A stretch of DNA of 64,000 bases from Leptospira gomenensis. Lineage in GTDB: Bacteria > Spirochaetota > Leptospiria > Leptospirales > Leptospiraceae. The notes under the pieces are model-generated. The model was given only the letters and a program-made list of their open reading frames with translations. It was not told the DNA's origin and did not search any database. The DNA lies in assembly GCF_004770155.1 (NCBI RefSeq), contig NZ_RQFA01000061.1, forward strand, positions 124,001 to 188,000. Direction: 5' to 3'. The translations under genes were made by a program, and so were the position numbers. Every line of letters starts with the position of its first letter. The first letter of the stretch is position 1. Shown here piece after piece: positions 44,112 through 54,046 of this stretch.

Positions 44112-44792
44112 ATGAAAAAGATCACAATCTACACACTCTCCCTTTTACTCTTTGTATTCGCTCTCTCCTGTTCGGACCGTAAGGATTCGAACGAGTCCGA
44201 CCTTTTTACGCTTCTACTTCTGAATCCGAGCGGCTCCCTTTTTTCGCCGGGATACAAGGTCGTGTTCGTCACCGAAGACGCTCACGACGGAAACTTCGGC
44301 GGCATCTCCGGAGCCGACGCGTTTTGTAACGTTCAAAAACCAGCAAACGCTCCGATCGGATCGACGTTTAAGGCATTGTTGGTTTCGGAACACGGAGGGC
44401 CGGGAAATACGAGACTTGCTTCCAGAAACACGGATGCCGACTTCAACGGATTAGGCGACGGTCAAGTGGATTGGGTCCTCGCTGCGGATACGGAATACAG
44501 AAGGATGGACGGAACCACGGTGGTGTTTAAAAGCAATTCGAAACGTCTTTTCGACTTTAACCCGTTTAACGAATTCCAGAATTCGTTTACGAACGTCAAC
44601 GGACTCGAAATCTGGACCGGGCTCAATCCGGATTGGAGCGTCACCAATTCCTGCGCGGATTGGATTTCCAACAACGGAGCGGGAGGGGATACCGGTGAGA
44701 TAGGATTCCCCGACGGGAAGGACATTTCCTCCATTCACGTAGGAGGCAAAAACTGCGACGAAACGGCCCGACTTCTCTGTGTCCAGCAGTAA
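44112..44792 (+). CDS. DUF1554 lipoprotein
   Basis: 226 aa from the ATG at 44112; the ATG at 44076 would add 12 residues. Signal peptide TLSLLLFVFALSC with lipobox Cys. Mature region has the DUF1554 pattern of Leptospira: VVFVTEDAHDGNFGGISGADAFCN, KALLVSE near the middle, WTGLNPDW, CADWISNN and a final CDETARLLCVQQ. Four Cys are probably paired. The fold resembles a C-type-lectin-like arrangement, so surface binding is possible. It is followed by a hairpin shared with the convergent gene. Confidence 0.9.
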   Translation: MKKITIYTLSLLLFVFALSCSDRKDSNESDLFTLLLLNPSGSLFSPGYKVVFVTEDAHDGNFGGISGADAFCNVQKPANAPIGSTFKALLVSEHGGPGNTRLASRNTDADFNGLGDGQVDWVLAADTEYRRMDGTTVVFKSNSKRLFDFNPFNEFQNSFTNVNGLEIWTGLNPDWSVTNSCADWISNNGAGGDTGEIGFPDGKDISSIHVGGKNCDETARLLCVQQ

Positions 44793-44830
44793 ACGTTTTT
44801 TGAATATTCGTATATAAAAATATACGCAAA

Positions 44831-44864
44831 TTCTGGACGGCGACTGAAAAATCACCGTCCAGAA
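44831..44864. terminator. Bidirectional hairpin between convergent genes
   Basis: TTCTGGACGG and CCGTCCAGAA form perfect 10-bp arms around a 14-nt loop. The convergent stops are 38 bp before and 5 bp after it. A second, AT-rich inverted repeat (CGTATAT/ATATACG, 44809-44826) lies just upstream. Confidence 0.65.
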
Positions 44865-44869
44865 CGAAG

Positions 44870-45709
44870 TTAACGGTATTTCGGTTTCGGAGCCGGATCC
44901 TTACCCTGAAAATCCAACGTCTCTGAATCGAATTCCCGATAAAGGGTGATCATATACGTGTCCGTGGATTTTATGTTTAGATGAAGACTAGCGGGACCGA
45001 ACTCCAACCAAACGTAACGGTGATAGGCTTCCAAAGCGATCGAAATGTCCCAGAAGTTCAATTTGATTCCCGCAAAAGGGCTGATGTTGTAGGAGGTGCA
45101 GCTTTCCCGAATCGCACAAACTCCGATTCCTCCGTCCACGCCGCCGATCAGATCGAGTCCGTTGAACGTTTTGAATTCGTATTTAATACCGAGATCTATA
45201 CTGTTCGTTTCGTAACGGACTCCGTTCCTCATTTCCGTGGAGATATAAGGAACGACGTATTGAAGCGAAAAAAGAAGAAACGCGTTTTGAAGACCGTCGA
45301 TGACCGGTCTCGGTTCGATGAGAATATATTTGTTCGTGTATAAGGCGTTCAGATAGGAATCGTATGGTCTGGCCGAATATACGCTGTTGGTGAAACCCAA
45401 ACGGTAAAACGTCGAAGGCAGTTCGCCCGGAATTTCGATTCCGAAAGAAGTGTGTTTCGAGTTGAGAGAATAGGTTCTGTCCTGCAAACCGATGAGGATC
45501 GCTTCTATCTGCCTGGGATCCAAAACGGGATATTCGAAAATGGAAAGAAATACGATCCCCGTATTTATATACGTATCTTTGATCGGAAGCGCCCCTTCTC
45601 CCCTTCGTATATAGATCTTTTTCTTTTCCGAAAAAAGCAAAGAAGGTAAAAACGCGAGAATTAAAATAAAAATCGTAAGTTTACGCAAAAAACCCCCAAA
45701 CGAATGCAC
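44870..45709 (-). CDS. Putative outer-membrane-like protein, function unknown
   Basis: 279 aa. Signal peptide LTIFILILAFLPSLLFS (about 11-27). The mature part is rich in alternating aromatic/hydrophobic residues and ends in several beta-hairpin-like segments (IDLGIKYEF, LDLIGGVDGGIG, AGIKLNFWDISIALEAYHRYVWLEF), so a small beta barrel is plausible. Two Cys (CAIRESC) sit close together in a loop. No family recognised. Single gene. Confidence 0.75.
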   Translation of the reverse strand: MHSFGGFLRKLTIFILILAFLPSLLFSEKKKIYIRRGEGALPIKDTYINTGIVFLSIFEYPVLDPRQIEAILIGLQDRTYSLNSKHTSFGIEIPGELPSTFYRLGFTNSVYSARPYDSYLNALYTNKYILIEPRPVIDGLQNAFLLFSLQYVVPYISTEMRNGVRYETNSIDLGIKYEFKTFNGLDLIGGVDGGIGVCAIRESCTSYNISPFAGIKLNFWDISIALEAYHRYVWLEFGPASLHLNIKSTDTYMITLYREFDSETLDFQGKDPAPKPKYR

Positions 45710-45939
45710 GTTAGTCGCTCTTTCAAGGGAATATTAAGACGCACAACGTGAATCCGAGTTCAATCGTTATATCCGTTTAGGAATCGTTTTAAGACAGCAT
45801 GAAAAATAAAACCGAAGGGCGAATTTTCTATATTTTAAACCGGAAGACGAAAAATCGCGGAAAAAACGTTCTAAAAAGGAAATCGTATTTCGCAGAGCGG
45901 GTCTTCGATCCACAAACGAAACGATCGAGTTCTAAAAAA

Positions 45940-46617
45940 CTAAATTAGCAATTCCTCATAAAATGCTCCGAAGTTTTTTTCCGGAAGAACGAGATGGGTC
46001 TCCAAAATCCAAAACCGGTCTTTACCGTCCGGCTTTTCGTTTAACGGAACTTCGTTGCCTTCCCGGATATAATGGATCCGATCTTTGGAATGGATTTTAT
46101 GATGGGAAAAACGATCGATCAGATGTCCCGCGATTTCGCCTCCGAAACGATAACCGAATTTTTCCGCGGTAGAACGCGCAAAGGAATACAATTCGGAACC
46201 GGTGACATCCCGTCGATCGATATAATAATTTCTGCATATACTCCAAACTTTGGCCGCGTCTTCCTTTAATTTGAGTTTGATCGGATCGCTCCCGAGGACG
46301 TAGGTCCTTCCGAAGTCGGCCTCGTATTCGTCGAAGATGGGACCGTAATCCACCCAGAGTATGTCGTCTTCGAGAATCATCGAATCCGGGGGATTAAAAT
46401 CGTAGGGCAAAACCGTATTCGCCCCCGCCCTTACGATCCTCTTGTGCCAGTATTTGCGGATTCCAAAAAGCGATTCCGCTAAACGAAAGATCGAATCGCT
46501 TAACTCCGATTCGGCGAGACCGGGACGTATCAAACCGTCCCGCTCGATACGGTCGAATAGGATCTCCGCCTTGGTTTGCGCCTGTATTAAACGTTCTAAC
46601 GTTTGTTCCGAATTCAC
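45940..46617 (-). CDS. M24-family metallopeptidase (pita-bread fold)
   Basis: 225 aa. Metal ligands of the methionine aminopeptidase/prolidase fold are visible: Asp90 in LWVDYG, Asp101 in ADFGRTY, His165 in IAGHLID, Glu206 in ILETHL and a terminal Glu in YEELLI. It is shorter than MetAP and lacks the N-terminal prolidase domain, fitting the small M24 group. It may be a peptidase or a creatinase-like hydrolase. It lies 55 bp upstream of the start of nothing obvious on its strand; the small membrane protein at 46673 precedes it and may be co-transcribed. Confidence 0.85.
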   Translation of the reverse strand: MNSEQTLERLIQAQTKAEILFDRIERDGLIRPGLAESELSDSIFRLAESLFGIRKYWHKRIVRAGANTVLPYDFNPPDSMILEDDILWVDYGPIFDEYEADFGRTYVLGSDPIKLKLKEDAAKVWSICRNYYIDRRDVTGSELYSFARSTAEKFGYRFGGEIAGHLIDRFSHHKIHSKDRIHYIREGNEVPLNEKPDGKDRFWILETHLVLPEKNFGAFYEELLI

Positions 46618-46672
46618 TCAAAGTCGTCCTTTAACAAAGAAAAGTCGGCCGCATACGAAGCTGCGGTGCCGC

Positions 46673-47086
46673 CTAACGTTTTTTGATCGCGAGAATTCCA
46701 GCGAGATATGCGACGGGCAGATAAGCGCCCAAAAGATCCAAAACAGTAAACCAAACCGGAGAAGGCAACAGGATCGTATTCGCGATTCCTCCGATTAGAA
46801 ACAGGATTCCGATTCCGGCCGCCAACAAAAGCCGACGGGTCGCCGCTATCTTTGCAGTCACGAATGCACCGAAAAACGTTCCGAGCGCGTGGGCCAAAAA
46901 AGGAAAGAAAAAATGTTTCGGCTCGAACAAATGCAGAGACGCCTTTAGTCCCTCCATCGTGGTCACATCGGCTCCGTTAGGCGGAGGAATGATATGACCG
47001 CTGACCGTTACGATCGCCATGTTCACGGCGCTACCCACAACGGCGCCCGCCAAAAAAGCCAGAATATTTCGAAAGATGGGATTCAC
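46673..47086 (-). CDS. Small four-helix membrane protein
   Basis: 137 aa with four hydrophobic segments (about 8-30, 58-80, 85-105 and 112-133). Gly/Ala-rich helix 1 (LAFLAGAVVGSAVNMAIV) resembles small DUF-type integral membrane proteins. No known function. Its stop is 55 bp before the M24 peptidase start on the same strand. Confidence 0.75.
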   Translation of the reverse strand: MNPIFRNILAFLAGAVVGSAVNMAIVTVSGHIIPPPNGADVTTMEGLKASLHLFEPKHFFFPFLAHALGTFFGAFVTAKIAATRRLLLAAGIGILFLIGGIANTILLPSPVWFTVLDLLGAYLPVAYLAGILAIKKR

Positions 47087-47281
47087 TTTGTCCGTCCTTG
47101 TTTCGTATTGTGAGAATCAGCTTTGTCGATTCGAAAGCGGTTTTTCTACGACGACGAAACACCGTCTCCGGGAAAGTCAGTTCCCACGGAGGAAAGAATG
47201 AATCGGAAACCGATACGAACGTCAAGTAATTGTTTAGAATTTCGTTCTTCTGCGGAAGGATTTGTTTTGTTCGTTTCGCTT

Positions 47282-47503
47282 TTAAGCCGCCGCATTTTTA
47301 GATTCGGGTCGTTTTAAAAAAGGTATCTTTCCCTGAAAAGCCATCACGACCCGGTCCTTCGGATCGATCAGTTCGTGCATCACTAACCTGAAATTGGATT
47401 TCAATTTATTTTTTTCTAATATACTAAATCGACCCCGTAACGTCTCCCTCACAGCAGAACGTCGTAACATTTCGTGGTCTTTCCATCCTTCTATCCGCCC
47501 CAA
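47282..47503 (-). pseudogene. Possible C-terminal remnant of a displaced gene
   Basis: 73-codon minus-strand frame. The last 50 residues (LEKNKLKSNFRLVMHELIDP and following) look like normal protein, whereas the first 20 derive from DNA next to the cassette-like core at 47528. It may be the end of a gene cut by insertion of the toxin-antitoxin DNA. No family assigned. Confidence 0.25.
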
Positions 47504-47527
47504 GCGACCAGGCAGCGATAAACCGCA

Positions 47528-47534
47528 GTTATGC
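47528..47534 (-). other. Integron-like half core after chpK (GCATAAC)
   Basis: Minus-strand GCATAAC lies 8 bp after the ancestral chpK stop and fits the attC R'' core RYYYAAC in six of seven positions. The context ACTTCGC(A/C)TAAC is shared with the core after the gene at 48272. No full partner core was found beyond it. Confidence 0.3.
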
Positions 47535-47542
47535 GAAGTATC

Positions 47543-47884
47543 TTAAATTAAGCCTGTCACTAACCTAAGCCCTGCTTCAATTTTGTCGAACTTATTTGAT
47601 TTAAGTTTTCCCGCCCGCTCGATGAATCTCTCTTTATCTAAAGTCGCGATCTGAGACACATTCACTACCGAATCTTTTTATAAGCCCGATTCTTTCCTAC
47701 TAACCAGAACATTGCCGAGAGCTTCAGACAAATTTAAGTTCGATGTAATCGCAATCGACACTACCGTACCGATATTACTTTCGTTAAAGGAATCATCTTG
47801 AATAATCGAAACGGGTCGCCTAAATCCAAACTCACTTCCGAATGGAATTCCTAAGTCTACCCACCAGATATCACCACGAATCAT
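47543..47884 (-). pseudogene. chpK: ChpK/MazF-type toxin with an in-frame nonsense codon
   Basis: Endoribonuclease toxin of the MazF/PemK fold. The first part reads MIRGDIWWVDLGIPFGSEFG and continues to RKESGL, where TAA at 47678-47680 stops translation after 68 residues. The same frame then continues KDSVVNVSQIATLDKERF, AGKLKSNKFDKIEAGLRL and VTGLI to a natural stop at 47543-47545. This is the conserved C-terminal half of MazF proteins, so one premature stop (for example TCA to TAA) has broken an otherwise intact gene of 113 codons. The remaining fragment lacks the second half of the fold and should be inactive. The antitoxin gene is intact and overlaps by 14 bp. Confidence 0.88.
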
Positions 47885-48119
47885 TTTCTAAACTCTTACG
47901 CCGTGACTCTACAGATACGTCTGCGAGATTACTTTTAAACTCTTCGGATTTACTGCCGTAAATTTTATTTAACTTCTCAGTTACGGATTCCTTACTATGC
48001 GATCGAATAAATTCTTCTAACGCCTTTGCAAAAGGCTGGCTTCGAGGTATTCCAAGTTTTTTTGCCGTTTTCTCGGCGACTTTAAATAACTCATCCGGAA
48101 TTGAAATTGCAGTTTTCAT
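47871..48119 (-). CDS. chpI: ChpI/MazE-type antitoxin
   Basis: 82 aa. The N-terminal MKTAISIPDELFKVAEKTAKKLGIPRSQ is a ribbon-helix-helix DNA-binding domain as in ChpI/MazE6 antitoxins. The C-terminal half (KLNKIYGSKSEEFKSNLADVS) is the flexible toxin-neutralising tail. It overlaps the toxin gene by 14 bp, as in the chpIK module described in Leptospira. With the toxin broken, it could persist only as a DNA-binding protein or as a relic. Confidence 0.88.
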   Translation of the reverse strand: MKTAISIPDELFKVAEKTAKKLGIPRSQPFAKALEEFIRSHSKESVTEKLNKIYGSKSEEFKSNLADVSVESRRKSLENDSW

Positions 48120-48203
48120 ATCGGAGGTATAACCCCGGTAATACCAATGCCAACTTCGAAAAACGTGATTTTTATTAGCCTAAACTCTGAAAATGGATTT
48201 TTC

Positions 48204-48277
48204 TTTTAACGCGTACCGCGCTTCAAAATCGAATTAGGCCTAAGGGCAGTTTGACGAACGAAGCGAGGAGGTTAGGC
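48204..48277 (-). other. Candidate attC-like recombination site
   Basis: Read on the minus strand after the gene at 48272: GCCTAAC (perfect RYYYAAC core, overlapping the TAA stop), 5 bp, CGCTTC, about 38 bp, GAAGCG, 7 bp, GTTAAAA (six of seven bases of GTTRRRY). The inner CGCTTC/GAAGCG pair is complementary, so the order core-arm-arm-core matches an attC of 74 bp. The second core is imperfect. Confidence 0.35.
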
Positions 48278-49405
48278 GAAGTTTTGCATTAATTCCATAG
48301 TGAATTGATCAAATTGGTTTTCATATTTTCTGTCCAACGTAAAAGTATGATTGTTTAATTTATTAAAACCTAATTCGAAGGAAGTTTTCCTAAACTTTAT
48401 AAAATCTTGAGCCCAATTTTCTTCATCAGTTAAAGTCTGAAAATTAAATTTAATTGGATATTGAAACTTAGTCGCTATCTTTTCCAATTCAAGTGCAAGG
48501 CCCTTTTTTTCCCAAAAATAAAATAGACTTTCTATTCCATAGAGACTAAGAATATACTGATCAAACTTTTTGGAGTATTTATTTTTTTTCTTGATTTTTT
48601 CGAAAATTCTATCCGCTGTTTTATCCGATTGAATCCAGCCTGTTCTTTGATTGAACGAAAGTGAGTTACATTTACATAAATCAGAAAATTCTTGATCACT
48701 AAATTCGTACTTAGATTCAGAAATTAATACGATATAGTCCGTTTGAATCGTAAAACCACCCTTCGTTGAATAAATTCCGTCATCAATATGGACCAACAAT
48801 TGTTCTAATTCGGACTTTTCTGGACGTCGTAAAAATTTAAATGCCAAATGAATCCTACCTTCATTAAATTTTGCATTAATTTTATTTAAACACTCTGAAA
48901 CAAATCGATCTTCTTTCGATGCTTCTAAGCGCGTTATCTCAATAATAATGTCTCCATATTTTTTCGATTTAATTAGGATATCCGGATTTTCTCCGGTCAC
49001 AAATTTTGGATCTAATTCAATTTCCGATAAATTGACGATTCTTTTTAGTAGGAATAGCTCTTTTAATATTTCGTAGGCTTCGAATGAAAACTCCGCGGAT
49101 TTAAATTTTGCGAGAAGGATTCGAAATACTGTCTCATTTTCTATTCTAATTTCGTGTAAAAAATCAATGACCCATAAAAAGCAATACCCGGACCATGGAG
49201 CAAGATTATTTGCTAACTTAACCAAATAGTTTTGTTTATCGCCTCGATCCTGATATTTTTGATCTATCCATTTCTCCAGACTTCGAATTGCTTTCTTAAA
49301 ATTAACTTTGTCAGGTTGATCAAAGTTATCAAAGCGGCGGTCATAACGATTCCAATAAGCTAACCTCCAATAACTATTAAATTCAGTCTTTTTTCGAAGT
49401 CTCAT
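48272..49405 (-). CDS. Unknown protein with PD-(D/E)XK-like motif, cassette-borne
   Basis: 377 aa from the ATG at 49405. It is clearly AT-richer than its neighbours, which suggests transfer. It is mostly alpha-helical, with many Lys, Glu and aromatic residues and no membrane segment. Around residues 145-175, ELDPKFVTGENPDILI and YGDIIIEITRLE give an E...PD...xExT pattern like the core of PD-(D/E)XK nucleases, with the usual Lys replaced by Thr. It could be a restriction-like nuclease or an inactive relative. It sits next to a toxin-antitoxin pair and is framed by integron-like core sites, a typical setting for defence genes. No family name can be given. Confidence 0.78.
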   Translation of the reverse strand: MRLRKKTEFNSYWRLAYWNRYDRRFDNFDQPDKVNFKKAIRSLEKWIDQKYQDRGDKQNYLVKLANNLAPWSGYCFLWVIDFLHEIRIENETVFRILLAKFKSAEFSFEAYEILKELFLLKRIVNLSEIELDPKFVTGENPDILIKSKKYGDIIIEITRLEASKEDRFVSECLNKINAKFNEGRIHLAFKFLRRPEKSELEQLLVHIDDGIYSTKGGFTIQTDYIVLISESKYEFSDQEFSDLCKCNSLSFNQRTGWIQSDKTADRIFEKIKKKNKYSKKFDQYILSLYGIESLFYFWEKKGLALELEKIATKFQYPIKFNFQTLTDEENWAQDFIKFRKTSFELGFNKLNNHTFTLDRKYENQFDQFTMELMQNFA

Positions 49406-49803
<398 letters not shown>

Positions 49804-51534
49804 TCATTTTTTCTCCGATTTTTTGAGCGTGGCCCGCATCAAGATCACCTTCCCCGCAAGTGCGGACCTATGGGATTTAAGAAAAAATTTTCCTTCGGGA
49901 GTGGCAACCTTATACGCCGGAAATTCCCGTACTGTTTCGAATCGAAGGCCGTCTCCGAAAAATTCGCCCATCTTACCGACCCATTTATCCTGAACGACCA
50001 CATAACGTTCCCCGTCTTGACGAACCGCTTCGTAAAGAACCGCGGGATCGAAAAGAGTTCTCGCAATCCGTTTCGAATAATAGGCGTAGGACCGTTTGGA
50101 AGCAGGAACGCCGAATAGAAACAACTTCTCCTTTCCCACTTCGTGTTCGCGGATAAAACTGCCGATCTCTTTGGAAGGTTGATACGAAGTCAGCATCGGA
50201 TACAGATACAAACTCACGACCGAAAGAAAAAGAGAAATCGGAAACAACCACACGGCGAGCGTTTTCGTCGGACCGTTCCCTCGTAGATACGTCCACAGAA
50301 AAACGACCGCGTAGAGGATCGGAAGAATCGTATACGTCCAGGAAACGTCCACGCTGAAAACGGGAATCGCGGCTACTGCGATCAGAAAGAAAATTCCCGT
50401 GGCGAACATAAGTATCTTTTCCGTCTTCCAAAACGGTCCGCCTTTCGCGTCGTAAACCGAGAAAAGAATCGATTCTAAAACGCCGGAGCCGATGACGGCC
50501 GCGGCGGGAAGACACCAATAGATGTATTGCGGGAGTTGATATTTGGAGAAGCTGATCAGAAACAGAAAAAGAAACAACCAAAATCCAGGAACGAAATCGC
50601 CGCTACTATATTCGTTTTTTAGAATATTCTGAAATAGTCCTTTAAAACCCGATCGTTTCATGAATTCGCGGATCCGAAACGCGACAAATCCGAAAAACGG
50701 AAGAATAAATATTCCGAAAGCCCAGGAGAAGTTGGAATAGAAGAAAAGCGGATTGAACTTCTGATTATACATCTTCGCGTAAAAACGTCCGAAGGATTGG
50801 ATCCACAAAAAGAAGTAAGGTCCGTAGGTCTGAAATTCGAAATATAAAGGAATGGACCACAACAAGGGCGGCAAAAGCGCCAAAAGCGCGCCCGGAAACA
50901 GCCTCATTTCGAAGAGACGTTTCCAATCCCTCCGAAACAGGATATCCCCTCCGATGGAAATTGCGGAAATCACCATGGCGATAGGCCCTTTCGTTACGAA
51001 TCCGAGCCCCATGGAAAAATACATTAGATAATAGTAATTTTTGTTTTTCTTAAGCGCAAGATAGTAGAACGCGTGAACCAGGATGAGATAGGGAGTAAGA
51101 TAAACGTCTATCTTTGGATCCACCACCATGGAATAAAGTCCGGGTGAAAGAGAATACAAAAAGACCGCGAGCCACGCCCTCGTACGGCTTCCGGAATACA
51201 ATTCGGTGAGTTTAAAAATCCCCCAGAACGACAGAAGTGTGAAGAGGATCGCCGGTAAACGAAAGGCAAAGTTCTCGTAGCCGAAGATTAAAAAGGAAAG
51301 GGAAATCTTCCAAAACGTTAGAATCGGTTTATCTAAGTACCGCCTACCGTTGTCCCGGATGAAAAACGGATTTCCGCCTTCCACCATCTCCCGCGAAATT
51401 TCCGCGTATTGCGAGGAGTCGATGTCGATCACGTCCAGAGGAAACGTAAAAAGCAGGGGAAGAATCGCGACGAGAAGAAAAACGAAAAGGAATTTCTTGG
51501 AAAGAAAAGAAGTATCGGAGGAGATCTGATTCAT
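49804..51534 (-). CDS. GT39/ArnT-like glycosyltransferase
   Basis: 576-aa polytopic membrane protein of the PMT_2/ArnT type. The first periplasmic loop has [14 protein letters not shown] (about 37-50), where the acidic residues bind the acceptor or metal, followed by RRYLDKPIL as in ArnT. About eleven helices follow, then a periplasmic C-terminal domain (about 450-576) with [17 protein letters not shown] and VVVQDKWVG. It should move a sugar from a polyprenyl phosphate carrier to a lipid or protein acceptor at the outer face of the inner membrane. It is close to a lipoprotein gene (15 bp) and probably shares its transcript. Confidence 0.88.
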   Translation of the reverse strand: MNQISSDTSFLSKKFLFVFLLVAILPLLFTFPLDVIDIDSSQYAEISREMVEGGNPFFIRDNGRRYLDKPILTFWKISLSFLIFGYENFAFRLPAILFTLLSFWGIFKLTELYSGSRTRAWLAVFLYSLSPGLYSMVVDPKIDVYLTPYLILVHAFYYLALKKNKNYYYLMYFSMGLGFVTKGPIAMVISAISIGGDILFRRDWKRLFEMRLFPGALLALLPPLLWSIPLYFEFQTYGPYFFLWIQSFGRFYAKMYNQKFNPLFFYSNFSWAFGIFILPFFGFVAFRIREFMKRSGFKGLFQNILKNEYSSGDFVPGFWLFLFLFLISFSKYQLPQYIYWCLPAAAVIGSGVLESILFSVYDAKGGPFWKTEKILMFATGIFFLIAVAAIPVFSVDVSWTYTILPILYAVVFLWTYLRGNGPTKTLAVWLFPISLFLSVVSLYLYPMLTSYQPSKEIGSFIREHEVGKEKLFLFGVPASKRSYAYYSKRIARTLFDPAVLYEAVRQDGERYVVVQDKWVGKMGEFFGDGLRFETVREFPAYKVATPEGKFFLKSHRSALAGKVILMRATLKKSEKK

Positions 51535-51548
51535 ACCGTAACCTAAAA

Positions 51549-51923
51549 TTAATCCATAAACCCGGATTCCATCACGCAGGTGTTAAACCCCTTGCAGGAT
51601 GTCTCCGATTCGAAACAAGGAAGCACGAAACTTTGTTCGCGGATGCAACCGCTTTCACAATCGATCATCGCCTGCCCTCTTTCCGCGTCCGTAACCTTTA
51701 CGTCCTTAAACGTATTCTCCGCGCACTGAACAAAAAACTTACAGGCGGAATTACACTTTTGTTGAACGTATTCCTGACAGGAAACGAGGGAAAGGATCGA
51801 TACAAAAAGAAAAACGAATCCGAATCCGAATTTACTCGCGATCCTTATCGTTTCCGTCCGTCGAAAACGAAGGAATCGGTTATCGGGAAGTTTTATAAAA
51901 AGAAAAATCCTTTTTAGATTCAT
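51549..51923 (-). CDS. Cys-rich lipoprotein
   Basis: 124 aa from the ATG at 51923. An unusually long basic N-terminus (about 25 residues) precedes the hydrophobic [16 protein letters not shown] lipobox. The mature part carries eight Cys in short spacings ([29 protein letters not shown]), implying a compact disulphide-bonded fold. This recalls the small Cys-rich lipoprotein families special to Leptospira, though I cannot name it with certainty. It lies between rlmN and the glycosyltransferase on the same strand. Confidence 0.78.
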   Translation of the reverse strand: MNLKRIFLFIKLPDNRFLRFRRTETIRIASKFGFGFVFLFVSILSLVSCQEYVQQKCNSACKFFVQCAENTFKDVKVTDAERGQAMIDCESGCIREQSFVLPCFESETSCKGFNTCVMESGFMD

Positions 51924-51953
51924 TGCCCCATTTTCCAAATAGGAAAGAGGAGG

Positions 51954-53015
51954 TCAACTTTTTGAGGCGAGCATGCCGCACGCACCGAAGATATCTTTTC
52001 CCGGCGATCTTCGGTTCAGAATCGGAACGCCCGCGGGTTCCAAAAGCGAGATGAATTCCCGCACCTCATCGTGTGTGGGTCTTCTCCATCCGAAAAATTC
52101 CGTGTTCAGCGGAATGACGTTGATCTTACAATCGAGCGATCTCGCGATTTTGACGAGTTTGTCCGCGTTCTCTTTTCCCATGTTAACGCCGGGAATCATA
52201 ACGTATTCGAACGTGATCCTTCGTTTTAATTCTCTCGTAAAATCCTTGGCCGCTTGTAGAAGTTCCGGAAGCGCGAACTTCTCCTCAATGTCCATGATCT
52301 CGCGTCTTCCGTCGGGATCGGGATGATTGAGCGAAATCGCGAAATTATACGGCTCCTTGTTTTCTATGAACCTTCGGATTCCGTTCACGACCCCCGAAGT
52401 GGAGATCGTGATCCTTTTCGCGCCCAGATTGAGCGCGTCCGGATCGTGTAGGATGGAAGCCGCTCGGATCACGTTGAAGTAGTTGTGGAACGGCTCTCCC
52501 ATTCCCATAAAAACGATGTTAGTCGCCCGATCTCCCACCGTCTTTTCCACTTGTAAAACCTGGTCTACGATTTCGTGAGCCTTTAGATTACCTTGAAATT
52601 CTAATTTAGCGGTCGCGCAGAATTTGCAATTGAGAGTACAACCTACCTGGGAAGAGATGCAGATCGTTTTTCTACCGCCGTCTCCGGAAGGAATCCAAAC
52701 CGCTTCGAACTCCTTTCCGTTTCCGGGTTCGGACGCGAAGGTGAACTTCTGCGTCCCGTCCACCGATTTGAGATGTTTTATCGTATGAAGACTCGTCAAG
52801 GAACACTGTTCCTCCAGTTTCTCGCGAAGCGCCTTGGAGAACGTGGTGAATCGATCCCAGGATTCGTATCGGTTTACGTACAGACCGTGGTAGATCTGTT
52901 TGGCGCGGAACGGTTTTTCCCCCAGCGAGAGCACGATCTCGGAGAGTTCGGACAAGGTCCTTCCTTTGAGAGGAATTTTTCCGGTTTGTATGTCTCCGAG
53001 AGAATCGTACGTCAT
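51954..53015 (-). CDS. rlmN: 23S rRNA/tRNA adenine C2-methyltransferase RlmN
   Basis: 353-aa radical SAM enzyme that methylates C2 of A2503 in 23S rRNA (and A37 in some tRNAs). The iron-sulfur ligands are Cys126, Cys130 and Cys133 in [12 protein letters not shown]. The two mechanistic cysteines are Cys119 (TICISSQ) and Cys346 (GACGM). [13 protein letters not shown] text ([11 protein letters not shown]) and [14 protein letters not shown] are further family marks. The length is normal. It is monocistronic or leads the lipoprotein gene that follows by 30 bp. Confidence 0.96.
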   Translation of the reverse strand: MTYDSLGDIQTGKIPLKGRTLSELSEIVLSLGEKPFRAKQIYHGLYVNRYESWDRFTTFSKALREKLEEQCSLTSLHTIKHLKSVDGTQKFTFASEPGNGKEFEAVWIPSGDGGRKTICISSQVGCTLNCKFCATAKLEFQGNLKAHEIVDQVLQVEKTVGDRATNIVFMGMGEPFHNYFNVIRAASILHDPDALNLGAKRITISTSGVVNGIRRFIENKEPYNFAISLNHPDPDGRREIMDIEEKFALPELLQAAKDFTRELKRRITFEYVMIPGVNMGKENADKLVKIARSLDCKINVIPLNTEFFGWRRPTHDEVREFISLLEPAGVPILNRRSPGKDIFGACGMLASKS

Positions 53016-53202
53016 AAGGCCCTAAACCGATTTTTTTCCGGCCGTTTCGGGAGGAAACCCTTTAAAAAAGTCTCAGTCGCCGGAAATAGGGATCGAAAAA
53101 AGAATCGAAGTTTTTTTCCATATGGATCATCCGAAATCGGCCCTCAATGCCCGAGCACAAAAAAATATTTACGTCAAAAGTGTTCCTTTTTTTATAACAA
53201 AC

Positions 53203-53919
53203 ATGTCGTTGAATTCAACTTCAAAGGTATATGTAAAAAAAATAATATTTTGTTTTTACGTATTTTTCTATCTTTCCTGTTCAATATTAGAAAACGGCTT
53301 AGAAGACCCTGAAAAGCTCGCGAATCAAAAGTTGGAGAAGGATTTAAATAATATCATACTTGCGGGAATCGCGCAAATTCCTCCTTGTAAACCGGGATTA
53401 ATCAATGAACCGGGCGTTTGGTTAGACCCGAACAATGCGAGTTATTACAAAAGTCCTTATATAGGAACTTTAGCGGATGGAACTACATTTTGTTTCGGTT
53501 ATAGTTCTAATAACGGTATGGGTTTATTCGTTACGTTCGACTACCCCGAAGCCGGAAGATATAAAATTCAAATGTTCAACGATTTAGAACAAGGATTCGG
53601 AAGACGTATGGTCGGAGGCTTATTGAAACAGGATATAGAGACCATTTCGATGAGTGACTTATTCGATTATGAGGACTCTTTTGCCCAACTGCCGGATATA
53701 ATCTATCCTCCTTTTGATATTTCATATCCCGTTTGCGTCCTACCTGGAACGGAAGGTCAAACGAACTGCGTAGATGATGCGACAAGCGGGTCTTTACGAA
53801 GATCATTGATGATCTCATTATACTCGTATTCAACCGGCGGTATAACAATAACTTGTACGGGAGCGTGCAACTTTTCTTACCCGCATAGGGCCCGGATAAT
53901 TATATCAAAAGAAGAATAG
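53203..53919 (+). CDS. Putative lipoprotein, function unknown
   Basis: About 238 aa from the ATG at 53203; the frame is open from an ATG at 53122. IIFCFYVFFYLSC gives a lipobox-like Cys. The mature part has several beta-rich stretches with Cys pairs (PPCKPG, TTFCFGYSSN, YPVCVLPG...TNC, ITCTGACNFSY). No known domain. AT-richer than its surroundings, a possible recent arrival. It is followed by a perfect hairpin. Confidence 0.75.
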   Translation: MSLNSTSKVYVKKIIFCFYVFFYLSCSILENGLEDPEKLANQKLEKDLNNIILAGIAQIPPCKPGLINEPGVWLDPNNASYYKSPYIGTLADGTTFCFGYSSNNGMGLFVTFDYPEAGRYKIQMFNDLEQGFGRRMVGGLLKQDIETISMSDLFDYEDSFAQLPDIIYPPFDISYPVCVLPGTEGQTNCVDDATSGSLRRSLMISLYSYSTGGITITCTGACNFSYPHRARIIISKEE

Positions 53920-53951
53920 GAAGGCACAACATAAGATTTTCGGGCGGAATT

Positions 53952-53987
53952 CCTAAAAGAAACGGTATTACGACTGTTTCTTTTAGG
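53952..53987. terminator. Perfect hairpin between convergent lipoprotein and trpC
   Basis: CCTAAAAGAAAC and GTTTCTTTTAGG are perfect 12-bp arms around a 12-nt loop, lying between the two stop codons. Confidence 0.7.
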
Positions 53988-54046
53988 TTCGACCGGCCCC
54001 GCGGAGATACATTCCGTTTAATATTATATCAGAATCTTATAAAATA

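Larger units (their letters stand above)
47087..47542. other. Region between membrane protein and TA remnant
   Basis: About 455 bp. It contains one doubtful reading frame (47282-47503, minus), the CAGTTCCCACGG variant of the short repeat near 47168, and an integron-like half core at 47528-47534. Otherwise nothing recognised. Confidence 0.4.
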
